From IMG/VR virus record IMGVR_UViG_3300027985_001270, positions 1 to 50,458 of that record: a stretch of DNA of 50,458 bases, one strand, 5' to 3'. The position numbers and the translations under genes were made by a program. Each line of letters starts with the position of its first letter. Within the stretch, counting starts at the first letter, position 1. The stretch comes from a virus. Shown here in pieces: positions 21,193 to 31,692 of this stretch. The notes below the pieces were generated by a model. The model ran no database searches and was not told where the DNA came from. It saw only the letters and a list, made by a program, of their open reading frames with translations.

Positions 21193-24100
21193 ATGGCTCT
21201 ACAAAAACAAAAAATACCAGTACCATTCTCAACTGGTCTTGATACAAAATCAGATAGTAAACAACTTCAAATTGGTAAACTAGTAACTGCTGAAAATGTC
21301 GTATTTGATAATCCAGGTAAACTACAAAAATCCAAAGGATACGAAGAAATATCAAACTACGCTCTTACCGGAGAAAAACTAGATAATCTCCACTCTCTAT
21401 CTTCATATAAAAATGAACTTCTCGCTCTTACTGATACTGAATTATACGCACGCTCTGAAAATATAAACAAATGGATCCTTAAAGGAAAAGTAGTAGATGT
21501 AAATGCGGTATCATCAGTAGTAGTTAAAAACTCCATGACTCAAGAAGCAATAGATTGTATCTTTTTAGAAAATACAAAAGTATTTGCATATACTGACACT
21601 GAAGGAATTAAATACTCTGTAATAGACCATCTTAATGGTACCACACTTATTCACGATTCGCTAATAAGTTCTACAGGACTAAAACCACGCCTTGCTAAAA
21701 CTGGATCAATAGTAATTATATTCTATACAGAAGGCACTAACATATTATACAGAACTTTTAATGTAACTAATCCGTCAGAAATAAGTGATGCTACCACTGT
21801 AGTAGAAGATCTGGCAACCAACAATAACTACGACGTAGCTTCTACATCTAATAATTACGTAACCGTAGTATATAACAGTTCCGGAGACGTACTAAAAGTA
21901 TTTCAAATATCTCCTGCATTTGTAAAATCAACAGTAGTTACAAAAACTGGGGAATCAGGAGCGGGAACAATAGACGTTAATGTAAGTTCTACTGAAAAAA
22001 TAATAGTATCCTACTTTGATAACTCTAACGTTAAAGTATTCATGTTCAGCAGTAACTTTGGTAACGACATTATATCTCCAACTACAGTAGAAACAATAAG
22101 CGGAGTAATAAACGTCACATCCCAACTCAAAAATGACACAGTAACTGTCTACTATGAAATAGAAAACTATGAAACATCTGGCAGTATGGATCTAGTATCT
22201 GCTACAGCATCAACTGAGGGAGGATCTGGTGGAGCTCCTAGATCTTATAACAACTCAACAGTTCACTCTATCGGAGATATGTTTATCATAGATAACTCAC
22301 ACCCTAATCGCTTTTATGATAAAGTAACTTTTCATGTAGAAGAAGCTGCTGCAAATCCAACTAATACAGTACTAGTAGACATGGTGTATACTGAAGATAG
22401 TAGTAGTAATGCTATCTGGAACATTACAATCACACCAAACGACGGAACAAATAATAGCGGTGTTCCTGTTTCAATATCTACAGCTGACTTATGTCCAGTA
22501 GTTAGATTTGGACCTTACGCATCTAACATTACACGAACAGTTACCGGTTACACATATGGTGGAGGATCTACACAATCTCTACCTCTTCCATATGAAACAT
22601 ACCAAAGAAGAATAGCAGCAGATTATTATAATCAAACCCTAGCCGTTAACGGTGGCTGCCTTGATGGCTATACATTCATAATGGATGAAGGAGTTTCAAC
22701 CACTCATACAGGGGAAGCTTATGGCGCTCTATGTGCTGGTATAACTTATACATACAGAACTGCAGGTCCAGATGCCAATGGCTACACAGTAAAAACAATA
22801 GTAAATTCACCAGCTGCAAATCCGCTAGATACAGTACTAGTAGACTTCTCAGGAAGTGCATCAGACATAGTAATCACAATCACACCAAACGACGGAACAA
22901 ATAACAGTAGCATTCCAGTTTCAATATCCAGCGCTGAATTAGTTTCATTAATAAACAACGGAACAGTATCAGGAAAAACAGTAACCCTTTCAGGAACTAC
23001 AACTCTAAGAACTAAAATAAAAGCAGCAGGTGGAGATAAATCACTAGCTACTCATAGAGGCTGTCTTGATCAATGTATAGCAACCTTTTCTGGTGGATCA
23101 GAATCAGCAACTCCAATAGGTCAAACAGTAGGTCTAGTAGATGAAATAACCTACCTAAGTACAGTAGCAGGAGAAGAACGTAACAGCACTACAGTAACTA
23201 CACAAGTCAACGCTGCCGCATCTAATCCGGATAACAATGTTATAGTAACAGTAACTGGTAGTACGGATGCTATAATAATAACCATCACACCAAACAGCAG
23301 CCCAGCTAATTATATAACCACCGCAGAACTTGTAACCTTAATCAACAATAAAGCTTTTACCGGCGTAACTCTAAACGATAGTAACCTCCTCCTTAATGCC
23401 ATTACAGCAACAGGCGGTGGTAGCACTAGCATGATTAATGGTGGAGAAGGTGATAACGTTACAGTAGTCCTTGATGGTGGAGCAGTTCCCGGTGAAGATT
23501 ATAATAATCACTACATTAGACAAAATACAATAACAACAGGATCAGTTTTAGGTACAGCTTCAGATTTTCTAAGAAGTGTCTGTCTTGCAGGTAAGGCAGT
23601 AAATGTAAACGATAATACATACTTGCCAATCATGCACGTAAGTGAACTTCAGTCCACTAACTTCCTTGCTGACGAATCTGGGTCAATAATATTATCTATC
23701 AGTCCTAATAATGCTGGAACTATCATTGCAAATAATCAACTTCCTCACGTTCCAAGCATTGACGATAATACTATTCTACTACCATCTCAAATAAAAGGTA
23801 GAACAATTACAGATTATGGAGTGTTTGATTCTCTACTAGGAGTTAATAGTAGCGTAATAACCTTCGATACTCCTCTAAGTACCGGATCTAAAATACTAGT
23901 AGATAATCTTCACCTAGCTTCAGGTATACTATATGCATATGACGGATTTCAAGTAACAGAACACGGATTTTTTCTATATCCAGAAGATTTAACATTTGAA
24001 ACTGAAACAGCAAACGGCTTCATGTCTGATGGTACATATCAATATACAGCCCTTTATAACTGGACAGACGTACAAGGAAAACAACATCTATCAGCTTCAG

Positions 24101-25452
24101 CAGTTCCAATTGAAGTAGTTCTTGATGGTGGAACAGATGCACAACTAGTAACAATAAAAGTTCCAACTCTTCGTATAACAAGTAAAGAAAATGTAACAAT
24201 AGATGTATATAGAACTGAAGCATCAGGAACCATTTTCTATAAAGTTACCTCTGTAGACTCCCCAGTAATGAATGATAAAACTACAGATTATGTAAGCGTT
24301 TCTGACGGTCTAACAGACGATGACCTAATAGATAACGAAACCTTATACACAACTGGGGGAGTTCTTGATAATATTGTAGCTCCTCAAGCATCAATAATTG
24401 AAAGCTCAAAAGATCGTATCTTCTTAGCCGGTCTTGAAGATGTAAATAAGATTCAATATTCGAAAATAGTCAGTGAAGGAAAGCCAGTAGAATTTAACGA
24501 TACACTAACCACCCTAGTTAATCCATTCGGTGGAGCCATCACCTCCCTTAAAGTCATGGATGATAAATTAATAATCTTTAAAGAAAGTGCAATCTACTAC
24601 ATGTCCGGAGATGGACCAAATAATTTAGGTGAACAAGATTCATTTATAACCCCAGAACTTATCAGTTCCGATATGGGTTGTGTTAACAGAGACTCTATAG
24701 CTCTAACCGCTCAAGGTTTATTCTTCCAAAGTAAAAAAGGTATCTATCTACTAGGAAGAGATTTAAGTATTAGCTACATTGGTGCACCCGTAGAAAAATA
24801 TAACAGTTTAACCATCACCAGTGCCGATGTTATTAACGATAAAAATCAAGTACGTTTTGCAACAGAAGAAGGAACCTGCCTCGTATATAACTACTTTGTA
24901 AATCAATGGGCAACTTACACAAATCAACCCTCCCTTGATGCTGCCATAGTAAATTACAAGTATTACTATTTACGACCTGAATCAGCAATCTACCTAGAAA
25001 ATGATACCTACTCAAATAATGGTACCGATATTAAAATGAAAATAGAAACAGGCTGGATCAACTTTGCAGGAGTTCAAGGACTTCAAAGAGTTTATAGGTT
25101 ACTTCTTCTAGGTGAATTTAAATCTGATCATAAATTAAGAATAAAAGTTGCATACGACTACAAAGACGTCTATACTCAAGAAGCAACCGTAGATTCAACA
25201 GATTTTATAGATTCTACAGCCTTTGGAGGATATTCACCATATGGAAGTGAATCTACCTACGGAACAACAGGAAACCTATATCAAATAAGATTAGACATGG
25301 CACAACAACGCTGCCAAGCAATAAAACTAAGTATTGAAGACATCACAGATGATTGTACGGAAGGAATGTCCCTCTCCACTATATCCTTCTTAGTGGGAAC
25401 TCTAGCATCTCCAACAATCATAGACAAATCAAATACTTACGGCGTTTCTTAA
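21193..25452 (+). CDS. Tail nozzle/stabilisation protein with inserted repeat domains
   Basis: A 1419-aa protein. Its start (PVPFSTGLDTKSDSKQLQIG, KLVTAENVVFDNPGKLQKSKG) is the signature of T7 gp12 / P22 gp10-like nozzle or stabilisation proteins that close the tail tube. The C-terminal half (DRIFLAGLEDVNKIQYSKI, DDKLIIFKESAIYYMSGDG, SKKGIYLLGRDL) is beta-propeller-like, as in that family. Residues about 377-769 carry three related beta domains that interrupt the nozzle fold and make the protein longer than ordinary family members. AAGGAG site. The inserted domains may contact the host surface or fibres. Confidence 0.75.
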   Translation: MALQKQKIPVPFSTGLDTKSDSKQLQIGKLVTAENVVFDNPGKLQKSKGYEEISNYALTGEKLDNLHSLSSYKNELLALTDTELYARSENINKWILKGKVVDVNAVSSVVVKNSMTQEAIDCIFLENTKVFAYTDTEGIKYSVIDHLNGTTLIHDSLISSTGLKPRLAKTGSIVIIFYTEGTNILYRTFNVTNPSEISDATTVVEDLATNNNYDVASTSNNYVTVVYNSSGDVLKVFQISPAFVKSTVVTKTGESGAGTIDVNVSSTEKIIVSYFDNSNVKVFMFSSNFGNDIISPTTVETISGVINVTSQLKNDTVTVYYEIENYETSGSMDLVSATASTEGGSGGAPRSYNNSTVHSIGDMFIIDNSHPNRFYDKVTFHVEEAAANPTNTVLVDMVYTEDSSSNAIWNITITPNDGTNNSGVPVSISTADLCPVVRFGPYASNITRTVTGYTYGGGSTQSLPLPYETYQRRIAADYYNQTLAVNGGCLDGYTFIMDEGVSTTHTGEAYGALCAGITYTYRTAGPDANGYTVKTIVNSPAANPLDTVLVDFSGSASDIVITITPNDGTNNSSIPVSISSAELVSLINNGTVSGKTVTLSGTTTLRTKIKAAGGDKSLATHRGCLDQCIATFSGGSESATPIGQTVGLVDEITYLSTVAGEERNSTTVTTQVNAAASNPDNNVIVTVTGSTDAIIITITPNSSPANYITTAELVTLINNKAFTGVTLNDSNLLLNAITATGGGSTSMINGGEGDNVTVVLDGGAVPGEDYNNHYIRQNTITTGSVLGTASDFLRSVCLAGKAVNVNDNTYLPIMHVSELQSTNFLADESGSIILSISPNNAGTIIANNQLPHVPSIDDNTILLPSQIKGRTITDYGVFDSLLGVNSSVITFDTPLSTGSKILVDNLHLASGILYAYDGFQVTEHGFFLYPEDLTFETETANGFMSDGTYQYTALYNWTDVQGKQHLSASAVPIEVVLDGGTDAQLVTIKVPTLRITSKENVTIDVYRTEASGTIFYKVTSVDSPVMNDKTTDYVSVSDGLTDDDLIDNETLYTTGGVLDNIVAPQASIIESSKDRIFLAGLEDVNKIQYSKIVSEGKPVEFNDTLTTLVNPFGGAITSLKVMDDKLIIFKESAIYYMSGDGPNNLGEQDSFITPELISSDMGCVNRDSIALTAQGLFFQSKKGIYLLGRDLSISYIGAPVEKYNSLTITSADVINDKNQVRFATEEGTCLVYNYFVNQWATYTNQPSLDAAIVNYKYYYLRPESAIYLENDTYSNNGTDIKMKIETGWINFAGVQGLQRVYRLLLLGEFKSDHKLRIKVAYDYKDVYTQEATVDSTDFIDSTAFGGYSPYGSESTYGTTGNLYQIRLDMAQQRCQAIKLSIEDITDDCTEGMSLSTISFLVGTLASPTIIDKSNTYGVS
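22321..23500 (+). repeat. Three copies of the shuffled beta-domain in the nozzle gene
   Basis: Copy A covers residues about 377-437 (shortened), copy B about 530-638, copy C about 664-769. Shared pattern: ANP or SNP start, TVLVD or VIVTV strand, ITPNDGTNN (copies A and B) or ITPNSSP (C), TAELV, and a terminal GG. Copies A and B share a 29-base exact DNA match (22426-22454 and 22876-22904). All three are related to residues 54-161 of the protein at 17773-18552. Confidence 0.75.
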
Positions 25453-25456
25453 TTAA

Positions 25457-25477
25457 AATAACACTTTTACCCTTATA
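25457..25477 (+). promoter_or_regulatory. Intergenic AATAACAAA-like motif, copy 7
   Basis: AATAACACTTTTACCCTTAT then A, weaker match, just after the nozzle gene stop. An overlapping CCCTTATAGGG inverted repeat is present. Confidence 0.4.
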
Positions 25478-25506
25478 GGGAATAATTACAAAAAGGGGCT
25501 TTTTTC

Positions 25507-26754
25507 ATGGCATACGTATATAAAACAGTTAATGGTGTAAGAAAATTGGTAAATGTTCCAACTACATCTACTACCTCCTCCTCTTCAGGCACTTCCTCTT
25601 CTAGCTTAGGATCTGTAAGTGGAGGAGCTAATTACACAGGCATGGGAGGTTCAGCAGCAGCATCTCAACAAGACCTAATAAATCAACTACAAGCTCAAGC
25701 ATCAGGCACTTCCTCTCTAGTATCTGAACAAATGAAAGCTGCCTCAGACAAAACCCTAGCTCAACAACTAGCAGCAGCAGGAGCAGCGCGAGGTGGAAAT
25801 CAAGCAGCTCTACAACGTCAATTAGCCAAAAACCAAATGGCTCAAGGTGCTGAATTAACTCAACAAGTAGGTCAAGCTCAACTTAAAGAACAACAAGCTG
25901 CTCAACAACAACTAGCTAGCGCAATTTCAGCGCAACAACAAGCAGCTCTTTCTAATGAACAAATAGAAGCCCAAAAAGAAATGGCACAAGCTCAAATTGC
26001 ATCAGCTCAATATATGCAAGAGAAAAAAAACCAATCCAGCCTTTTGGGAGGACTTATTGGTGGAGCAGGGAATATAATAGGAAGTTTATTTGCTGAAGGT
26101 GGTATAGCTGGAGAAGAAGAAAGTAGTGAAGAAGAGTCTATCGCTAAAAAAGAAAAAGCTCAAGCATTCTTAAAACAACTTCAATCTGAAAAAGCTCTAA
26201 GATATAAAAAAGCTACTGGAAAAGAAGCTCCAGAACTATTTAAGGGTGATGAAGAACTAAGAGAGGAGCGTGAAGAGGTAAATAAAAAAGAAATAGCAGA
26301 AGCTCTAGCTAGATTTCATAATAAATTTCTTGGTGGCACAGCCAGTGCAGGAATGGACCAAGATGTTACAAAATTACAATTAACAGGGTTGCAAAATCCT
26401 AATTCTAGTATAGAAACTGAATTTGAGAATAAAATAGCAGAAAAAACATCAGAAAATAAAGATGAAAACAAAAAAAATTCTTCAGAAGCAATAAAAGATT
26501 CTTTTGATAAATTTTCTCAATCCTTTACATCTGGATCAAGCTCAGGATCAGGAATAGGAGGTGGAATTGAGTCCGCAATGACTTCTATCGCTAAAGGAAT
26601 GGCTAGTAAAAAAGCAGAAGGTGCAGCTGCTAATGGAGGTCTTGCTGGATCACTAGCTAAAAAACGTGGAGATGGCTACGGAGCAATTCTAGCTGCACGT
26701 AATGACTTCTTCAAAAAAATGGAAGATCTAGAAAAAAAGAAGTCAAAAAAGTAA
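25507..26754 (+). CDS. Internal virion protein, Gln/Ala-rich
   Basis: A 415-aa protein likely ejected with DNA, like T7 gp14 or P22 gp7/gp20. Residues 15-50 Ser/Thr/Gly-rich linker; 55-175 Gln/Ala-rich helices (QQDLINQLQAQASGTSSLVS, QVGQAQLKEQQAAQQQLASA); 180-200 a Gly-rich hydrophobic segment (LLGGLIGGAGNIIGSLFAEG) suited to crossing membranes; then a charged C-terminal part. Position directly after the nozzle and before two larger virion proteins supports this. The ATG follows an AAAAAGGGG site placed inside a small A/T stem. Confidence 0.65.
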   Translation: MAYVYKTVNGVRKLVNVPTTSTTSSSSGTSSSSLGSVSGGANYTGMGGSAAASQQDLINQLQAQASGTSSLVSEQMKAASDKTLAQQLAAAGAARGGNQAALQRQLAKNQMAQGAELTQQVGQAQLKEQQAAQQQLASAISAQQQAALSNEQIEAQKEMAQAQIASAQYMQEKKNQSSLLGGLIGGAGNIIGSLFAEGGIAGEEESSEEESIAKKEKAQAFLKQLQSEKALRYKKATGKEAPELFKGDEELREEREEVNKKEIAEALARFHNKFLGGTASAGMDQDVTKLQLTGLQNPNSSIETEFENKIAEKTSENKDENKKNSSEAIKDSFDKFSQSFTSGSSSGSGIGGGIESAMTSIAKGMASKKAEGAAANGGLAGSLAKKRGDGYGAILAARNDFFKKMEDLEKKKSKK

Positions 26755-26783
26755 TTGACATTACACCCCCTTAATGCTAAACT
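26755..26783 (+). promoter_or_regulatory. Sigma70-type promoter before the ejection protein gene
   Basis: TTGACA (26755-26760), 17 bases, TAAACT (26778-26783) preceded by TGC (extended -10). Overlaps the preceding stop and lies 22 bases before the ATG at 26805. Confidence 0.55.
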
Positions 26784-26804
26784 AAATCAAAAAAGGAACT
26801 AAAT

Positions 26805-29345
26805 ATGGCAAAAAATAATAAAGAAGTTAACGTTGATAAAGCATGGTATTTATTTAAAAATATTATTGACAACACTAAACGTAACGACGACTTAAGAGAA
26901 GCTTATAAATTAGCCACCTCTCCAGAGGAAAAAGCCAAAATTGTTAAATTTGCCAAAGATAATCTTAAACAATTAAATTACGCTAAAAAAGAAATTGAAA
27001 CCTTAAAAGAATACGGAACCGTAGGAATGGGAAAAGTATTCCGAACCTTCGGTGAAAAAATGATTGCAGAAGAAGGTAAAGACGGGGCAAAAATCCTACT
27101 AAAGAAAATAGGAAAACATCTACCAGGTGTAGGTGCCCTTGCTGGTATTATGACCGCCTTTGCGACAGATGATGCATCTGCAGCAGTTCCAGTACTAAAT
27201 GAAGCAGAAAATGTAGGACCAGAAAAAGGAACTCCAGAATATAAATATGAATCTGGAGAATCAAAAAGTGTAGAACTTCCAAAAGAAGATATACAAGCTC
27301 AAGCAGAAGCCATTAAGGCAATGCAAAAAGCCAACGAAACCATTCATGCTCCTAAAATATCCTCTCCAGAAGAGGTAGCAGCAGTTAAAGCTAATGAAGG
27401 TGCTATCATGAATGATGAAGAAGCAGATCAAATTGAAAAAGGTATAGAAGTAGAAAAAGAACATACTAATAAACCAAAAATAGCGCTAAAAATAGCCCTA
27501 GACCATTTAAAAGAAGATCCACGATATTATGATCATCTTCTATCAATGGAAATGGAAAATCCAGCTCCTAAAACTAATGAAGAAATTAAAGCTAAAGGTG
27601 GCTTTGTAGATGGAGAAGAGCATCAATATGCTGGTGATACCATAGACGCTAAACTAAATAAAGGTGAAATGGTACTTAACATTGAGCAACAACAAAAACT
27701 TCTAGATATTTTAAAAAATAAAGAGACAAAGTTGCCAAAAGATGATAGAATAGATAATAAAGTAAATAATAAAGAAATAGATGTAGATAAATCTGTACAA
27801 AAAGAATTATTTAACTATATTAAAGGTGAATCTGAAGAAAAACCTAAAGGAAATATAGTGAAAAAATTAGCTGAAGGAACGGAAAATGTAGGGCAAGCTC
27901 CTGCCACTGTAGGTCTTCCTGAATCAATGAAATATAAAGGACCAGAATCAAACGCTCAAGGAACTTTACCAGGAACAGTGCCAGAAGTACTTCCTGAAGA
28001 TGTACCAATTACTCCAGCTCCAGTAACAACTGGAACATCTACACCTGTCCCAGTACAACAAGCACCTATAGTTCAAGAAACTGCTCCAGTAGTAGAAACT
28101 ACAAAAATTAAAGAAAATTCAGCAGTTAATAAAAAAATAGCAGAAGACACCCTTAATGCTAATTCGACAATTCGTCAAGCAATTTCAGATACAAAAAATC
28201 TACAAAATGAAATAATTGCAAAAAAAGCTGAAGATATAAAAGTAGCTGACTACATATCTCAACAATTGAAAGCAGAAGATGATAAAATAAAACAAGAAAA
28301 TGCTCCAGAGCTTGGAGGAACAATAAAAGCTAATAACATCTCTACTGGAAGAAGAGTACTTGCTAGAGTAGCCATGGCACTGGGAGCTATTGGTGCAGCC
28401 ATGACTGGTGGAGAAAATACAGCAGTTAAAATTATTCAAAATGCAATGGATAGAGATTTGCAAGCTCAAAAAATGAATACTGAAACCTATCTGGCTAAAA
28501 AGAAATTTTTACTATATCAATATCAACAACAACTTGCTGCTCAAATAGCTAATACTAATTCTCTAAAAGTAAAACAAGATGGTGCACAACTTCTAGGACA
28601 ATTGGCAGTAATGGATTCAAATATAAAAACTGCACGTGAACAATTAGCTTTAGACAAAGCTAAAGCAGCCAGAGAACAACAGGAAATAGATTTAAAATTA
28701 GTATCTGATGCTCAACAAAAACAAAGATTAAAAAATATTGCAAGTGGAGCAAAAGTAGCTGATATTTCAGAACTTCCTCCAGAAATGCAAGAAAAAGCTG
28801 TACGTCTTCCAGATGGATCAGTAGGAGTAGCATTTGATAAAGAACGTGCAAGAAAAGTAACAGAATATCAAAATGAAGTTATCCCAGCTATTCAAGGAGC
28901 CAAACGTATTCTTGAAACTGCTCAAAATTTTAACCGTATTACCGACCTAACAAAACGTGCACAAATAGCTTCTGAAATGAAAGCTCTCGGTGGACAATTA
29001 AGATTACCATTCACCGGTCCTGGTATTTTAACAGATAAAGAATTTGACCGCTTAATGGATACAATCGGTGACCCAAATAAACTTCTTGCAATTCCATCTA
29101 TACAAAAAGCTAAATTAAAGACAGTAATAGGCAAACTACAAAAAGACCTACTAACTCACTACGATAACGCAGGAGTTAATATGAGCAAAGAAGCCAAAGA
29201 CGCTCTAATAGGTAAAGGCGAAACAAACAGGCAATTATTAATCAAGAGATATAAAGATAACGGCTACGATGAAAATCAAGCCAATGATCTTATAAATGAC
29301 CTAATTGCTAAAGGTACTTTAAGTAAGGAAAAATATGGAATCTAA
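26805..29345 (+). CDS. Internal virion (ejection) protein, 846 aa
   Basis: Long, charged, mostly helical protein. Residues 1-90 helical; about 90-125 a hydrophobic Gly/Ala segment (GKHLPGVGALAGIMTAFATD); a long low-complexity, Pro/Glu/Lys-rich centre (residues about 370-430, rich in PxxP); about 500-640 another helix-rich Ala/Gln part around GRRVLARVAMALGAIGAAMT. Ends in KGTLSKEKYGI. This architecture fits a large ejection protein of the T7 gp15/gp16 or P22 gp16 type. No transglycosylase motif found in it. The end overlaps the next gene start by 11 bases. Confidence 0.6.
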   Translation: MAKNNKEVNVDKAWYLFKNIIDNTKRNDDLREAYKLATSPEEKAKIVKFAKDNLKQLNYAKKEIETLKEYGTVGMGKVFRTFGEKMIAEEGKDGAKILLKKIGKHLPGVGALAGIMTAFATDDASAAVPVLNEAENVGPEKGTPEYKYESGESKSVELPKEDIQAQAEAIKAMQKANETIHAPKISSPEEVAAVKANEGAIMNDEEADQIEKGIEVEKEHTNKPKIALKIALDHLKEDPRYYDHLLSMEMENPAPKTNEEIKAKGGFVDGEEHQYAGDTIDAKLNKGEMVLNIEQQQKLLDILKNKETKLPKDDRIDNKVNNKEIDVDKSVQKELFNYIKGESEEKPKGNIVKKLAEGTENVGQAPATVGLPESMKYKGPESNAQGTLPGTVPEVLPEDVPITPAPVTTGTSTPVPVQQAPIVQETAPVVETTKIKENSAVNKKIAEDTLNANSTIRQAISDTKNLQNEIIAKKAEDIKVADYISQQLKAEDDKIKQENAPELGGTIKANNISTGRRVLARVAMALGAIGAAMTGGENTAVKIIQNAMDRDLQAQKMNTETYLAKKKFLLYQYQQQLAAQIANTNSLKVKQDGAQLLGQLAVMDSNIKTAREQLALDKAKAAREQQEIDLKLVSDAQQKQRLKNIASGAKVADISELPPEMQEKAVRLPDGSVGVAFDKERARKVTEYQNEVIPAIQGAKRILETAQNFNRITDLTKRAQIASEMKALGGQLRLPFTGPGILTDKEFDRLMDTIGDPNKLLAIPSIQKAKLKTVIGKLQKDLLTHYDNAGVNMSKEAKDALIGKGETNRQLLIKRYKDNGYDENQANDLINDLIAKGTLSKEKYGI

Positions 29346-31680
29346 TAACATTAAATCTCCTGAACAAATAGCCTTAGATTTTGAGGCAGAACAAAGTGCG
29401 CCAGCCAACGAGGCTAAGCCAGTTATAGAAACAACTGAACCCTCTGCAGAGGACATTGCAGCCGTAGAAGAAGATATTGCACGTGAAAAAAAATATGGTG
29501 GACAGCCAGTAAAAGCAGCACTAGCAGGTGCCGCTCGTGGTTTAACATTTGGTATTTCTGACCAAGCTTTAGTTAAATCAGGTTTAGTAGATCCTCAAAC
29601 TCTACGTGAACTAGAAGAAAGAAATAAAGCAGCTTCAGTAACTGGAGAGGCAGCAGGTGTTGTACTACCATCAATAGCCACTCTAGGTGCAACTGCCCCA
29701 GTATCAGCTGCAGGCGTAGCCGTTCGTGGAGCCGCAGCAGCAGGAAAAGCAGTTGAAGAATTAACAGCCAAAAGTCTAGGCAAGTTAATAACTCAAACAG
29801 GTAATAAAAAACTAGCAACCGAAATACTAAAAAAATCTCTTCCAAAAGTAGCAGGTTCTGCAGTAGAAGGTGGCTTTTATGGAGCCGGTCAACTAATCAG
29901 TGAAGACGCACTAGGAACTCAAGAATTTAACGCAGAAAATCTTCTTGCTTCAGTAGGAACTGGAGCAATAATTGGAGGTCTAGCAGGTGGAGCATTTGGA
30001 TCCCTAGAAGCTATCGTACCTACAGTAAAAAAAGGTGGAGCGCTATCAGTTGGAAAAGGTAAAGCCTATCTAGATCCAGAAACCGCAGCTCTAGAACTAT
30101 CAGGATTATCTCCAGCAAAAATAACAAAAATGAGACAGGTTAATCCTCAACTAGTTAAAGACCTACCAGAATTTTATCGTAAAGAGGCAGAACTAGGATT
30201 ATTAACTACAGATAGAAAATTAACTGAAGTAGTATCAAACATTAAAGAAAAAGCCGGACAAGAAATAGGAAATATATTAAAAAAAGTAGAAGATGTTTCT
30301 GCACGTGCTCCAGAAATTCTTCCAACTAAAAAGTCTATATATACAAAAATAATTTCTGACCTTGATGAAAACTTTTTAAATAAATATAAAAACGTACCAG
30401 AATACGCTGATAAACTAGCTCCAATTCGTAAAATACGTAACTCATACAATGAACTCGCTTCAAGTGCTGAAGGCGTATTTAAACCCATAGAATTAAATAA
30501 TTTAAGAAAAGAGTTAGATGCAGTAATTAAATACGATAAAATACCTGGAACTATATCTTTGGCAGAAAAAGCCAACAAAGGGACACGTAACATTCTTAGA
30601 AATGAGATAGATACCATCGCTGATAAAGCATCTCAAAACACAAATCTAGCAGATGAACAAAGTCTATTTAATCAATTAAAAGAACAAAATAAACGATTTA
30701 GTATTGCAACTACAATCCTCCCCCACCTTGAAGGTAAACTAGATAAACAAAAACTTTTTAACAACATGGATATGTTAAAAGGTGCTGGTCTAATAGGTGT
30801 CCTTCATGAAACTGGTGCAGCAATTGCTGCAGGAATGAAACTAGCGGAATCTGACATTGCTCGCCGTTTTAAAATTCTAACCCAAATAGAAAAAACTAAT
30901 CAAAAGGTATCAAAAGATATTAATAAATCTGTTAAAGATTATATAAAACTTCCTAAAAAAGCAGCAGTTCCAACATCAGTTAACATCTTAATGAACACTG
31001 CATACGGAAGAGAAAATATAGACGGAAAAAAACCAAACTCAAAACTTGAAGCATTTAAAAATATGCAAACTAATTTTTCTAATATAAAGAAAGATCCAGA
31101 TGCATTATTTGATAAAATGAATATCAACACATTAAGATTATCAAAACATGCTCCCAATACATTTACCGCTATAACTGGCAACATAATGAACGCCATGACA
31201 TTTCTACAAGAAAAAATGCCAAAAGACCCCCGTCAACAAGGCGCTTTTGACTTCCGTCGTGCTCCCTGGGAACCATCTTCAACTCAACTAGCAAAATTCG
31301 AACGCTACGTTGAAGCAGTTGAGCATCCATTAAATATCCTAAAAGACATAGAAAGTGGCAGTGTCAGCCCAGAACAAGTAGAAACTCTAGCAACAGTATA
31401 TCCAGACTTATATAGTAGAATTCAAAGAGAAGTAATGGATCAGATAACCACAAGTAATGAACCTGTTCCATACTCAAAAAGACTACAATTAGGATTACTA
31501 TTAAACATTCCCACTGACTCCTCTCTTAATGGTCCTGCAATCGCTCAATTACAAACTGCATTTGCACCCGTACAAGAACAAACACAATCATCCATTCCAG
31601 GATCAAATATAGGTAAATTAGACGTTGCTGACATATCAACCCAAATAGAAAAAGTACAAACTAGAAACAATAAAGCATAA
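29335..31680 (+). CDS. Internal virion (ejection) protein, 781 aa
   Basis: N-terminal 70 residues acidic; residues about 60-230 hold several Gly/Ala-rich amphipathic segments (VKAALAGAARGLTFGISDQA, ATLGATAPVSAAGVAVRGAA, GTGAIIGGLAGGAFGSLEAI) that look able to insert in membranes; the rest is helical and charged up to QIEKVQTRNNKA. This pattern is common in podovirus internal proteins that form the transenvelope channel. Overlaps the previous gene, so the two are probably made in equal amounts. Confidence 0.6.
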   Translation: MESNNIKSPEQIALDFEAEQSAPANEAKPVIETTEPSAEDIAAVEEDIAREKKYGGQPVKAALAGAARGLTFGISDQALVKSGLVDPQTLRELEERNKAASVTGEAAGVVLPSIATLGATAPVSAAGVAVRGAAAAGKAVEELTAKSLGKLITQTGNKKLATEILKKSLPKVAGSAVEGGFYGAGQLISEDALGTQEFNAENLLASVGTGAIIGGLAGGAFGSLEAIVPTVKKGGALSVGKGKAYLDPETAALELSGLSPAKITKMRQVNPQLVKDLPEFYRKEAELGLLTTDRKLTEVVSNIKEKAGQEIGNILKKVEDVSARAPEILPTKKSIYTKIISDLDENFLNKYKNVPEYADKLAPIRKIRNSYNELASSAEGVFKPIELNNLRKELDAVIKYDKIPGTISLAEKANKGTRNILRNEIDTIADKASQNTNLADEQSLFNQLKEQNKRFSIATTILPHLEGKLDKQKLFNNMDMLKGAGLIGVLHETGAAIAAGMKLAESDIARRFKILTQIEKTNQKVSKDINKSVKDYIKLPKKAAVPTSVNILMNTAYGRENIDGKKPNSKLEAFKNMQTNFSNIKKDPDALFDKMNINTLRLSKHAPNTFTAITGNIMNAMTFLQEKMPKDPRQQGAFDFRRAPWEPSSTQLAKFERYVEAVEHPLNILKDIESGSVSPEQVETLATVYPDLYSRIQREVMDQITTSNEPVPYSKRLQLGLLLNIPTDSSLNGPAIAQLQTAFAPVQEQTQSSIPGSNIGKLDVADISTQIEKVQTRNNKA

Positions 31681-31692
31681 AAGGAATAAAAA

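Noticed and set aside
25490-25509. AAAAAGGGGCTTTTTT as a terminator before 25507
   Set aside because: The stem is only A/T pairs around a GGG loop and contains the ribosome site of the gene, so it is more likely just a translation start region.
28200-28469. Minus-strand ORF of 89 aa in the ejection-protein gene
   Set aside because: Cys/Ser/Tyr-rich antisense shadow without a start signal; same for the other antisense frames in 21-35 kb.
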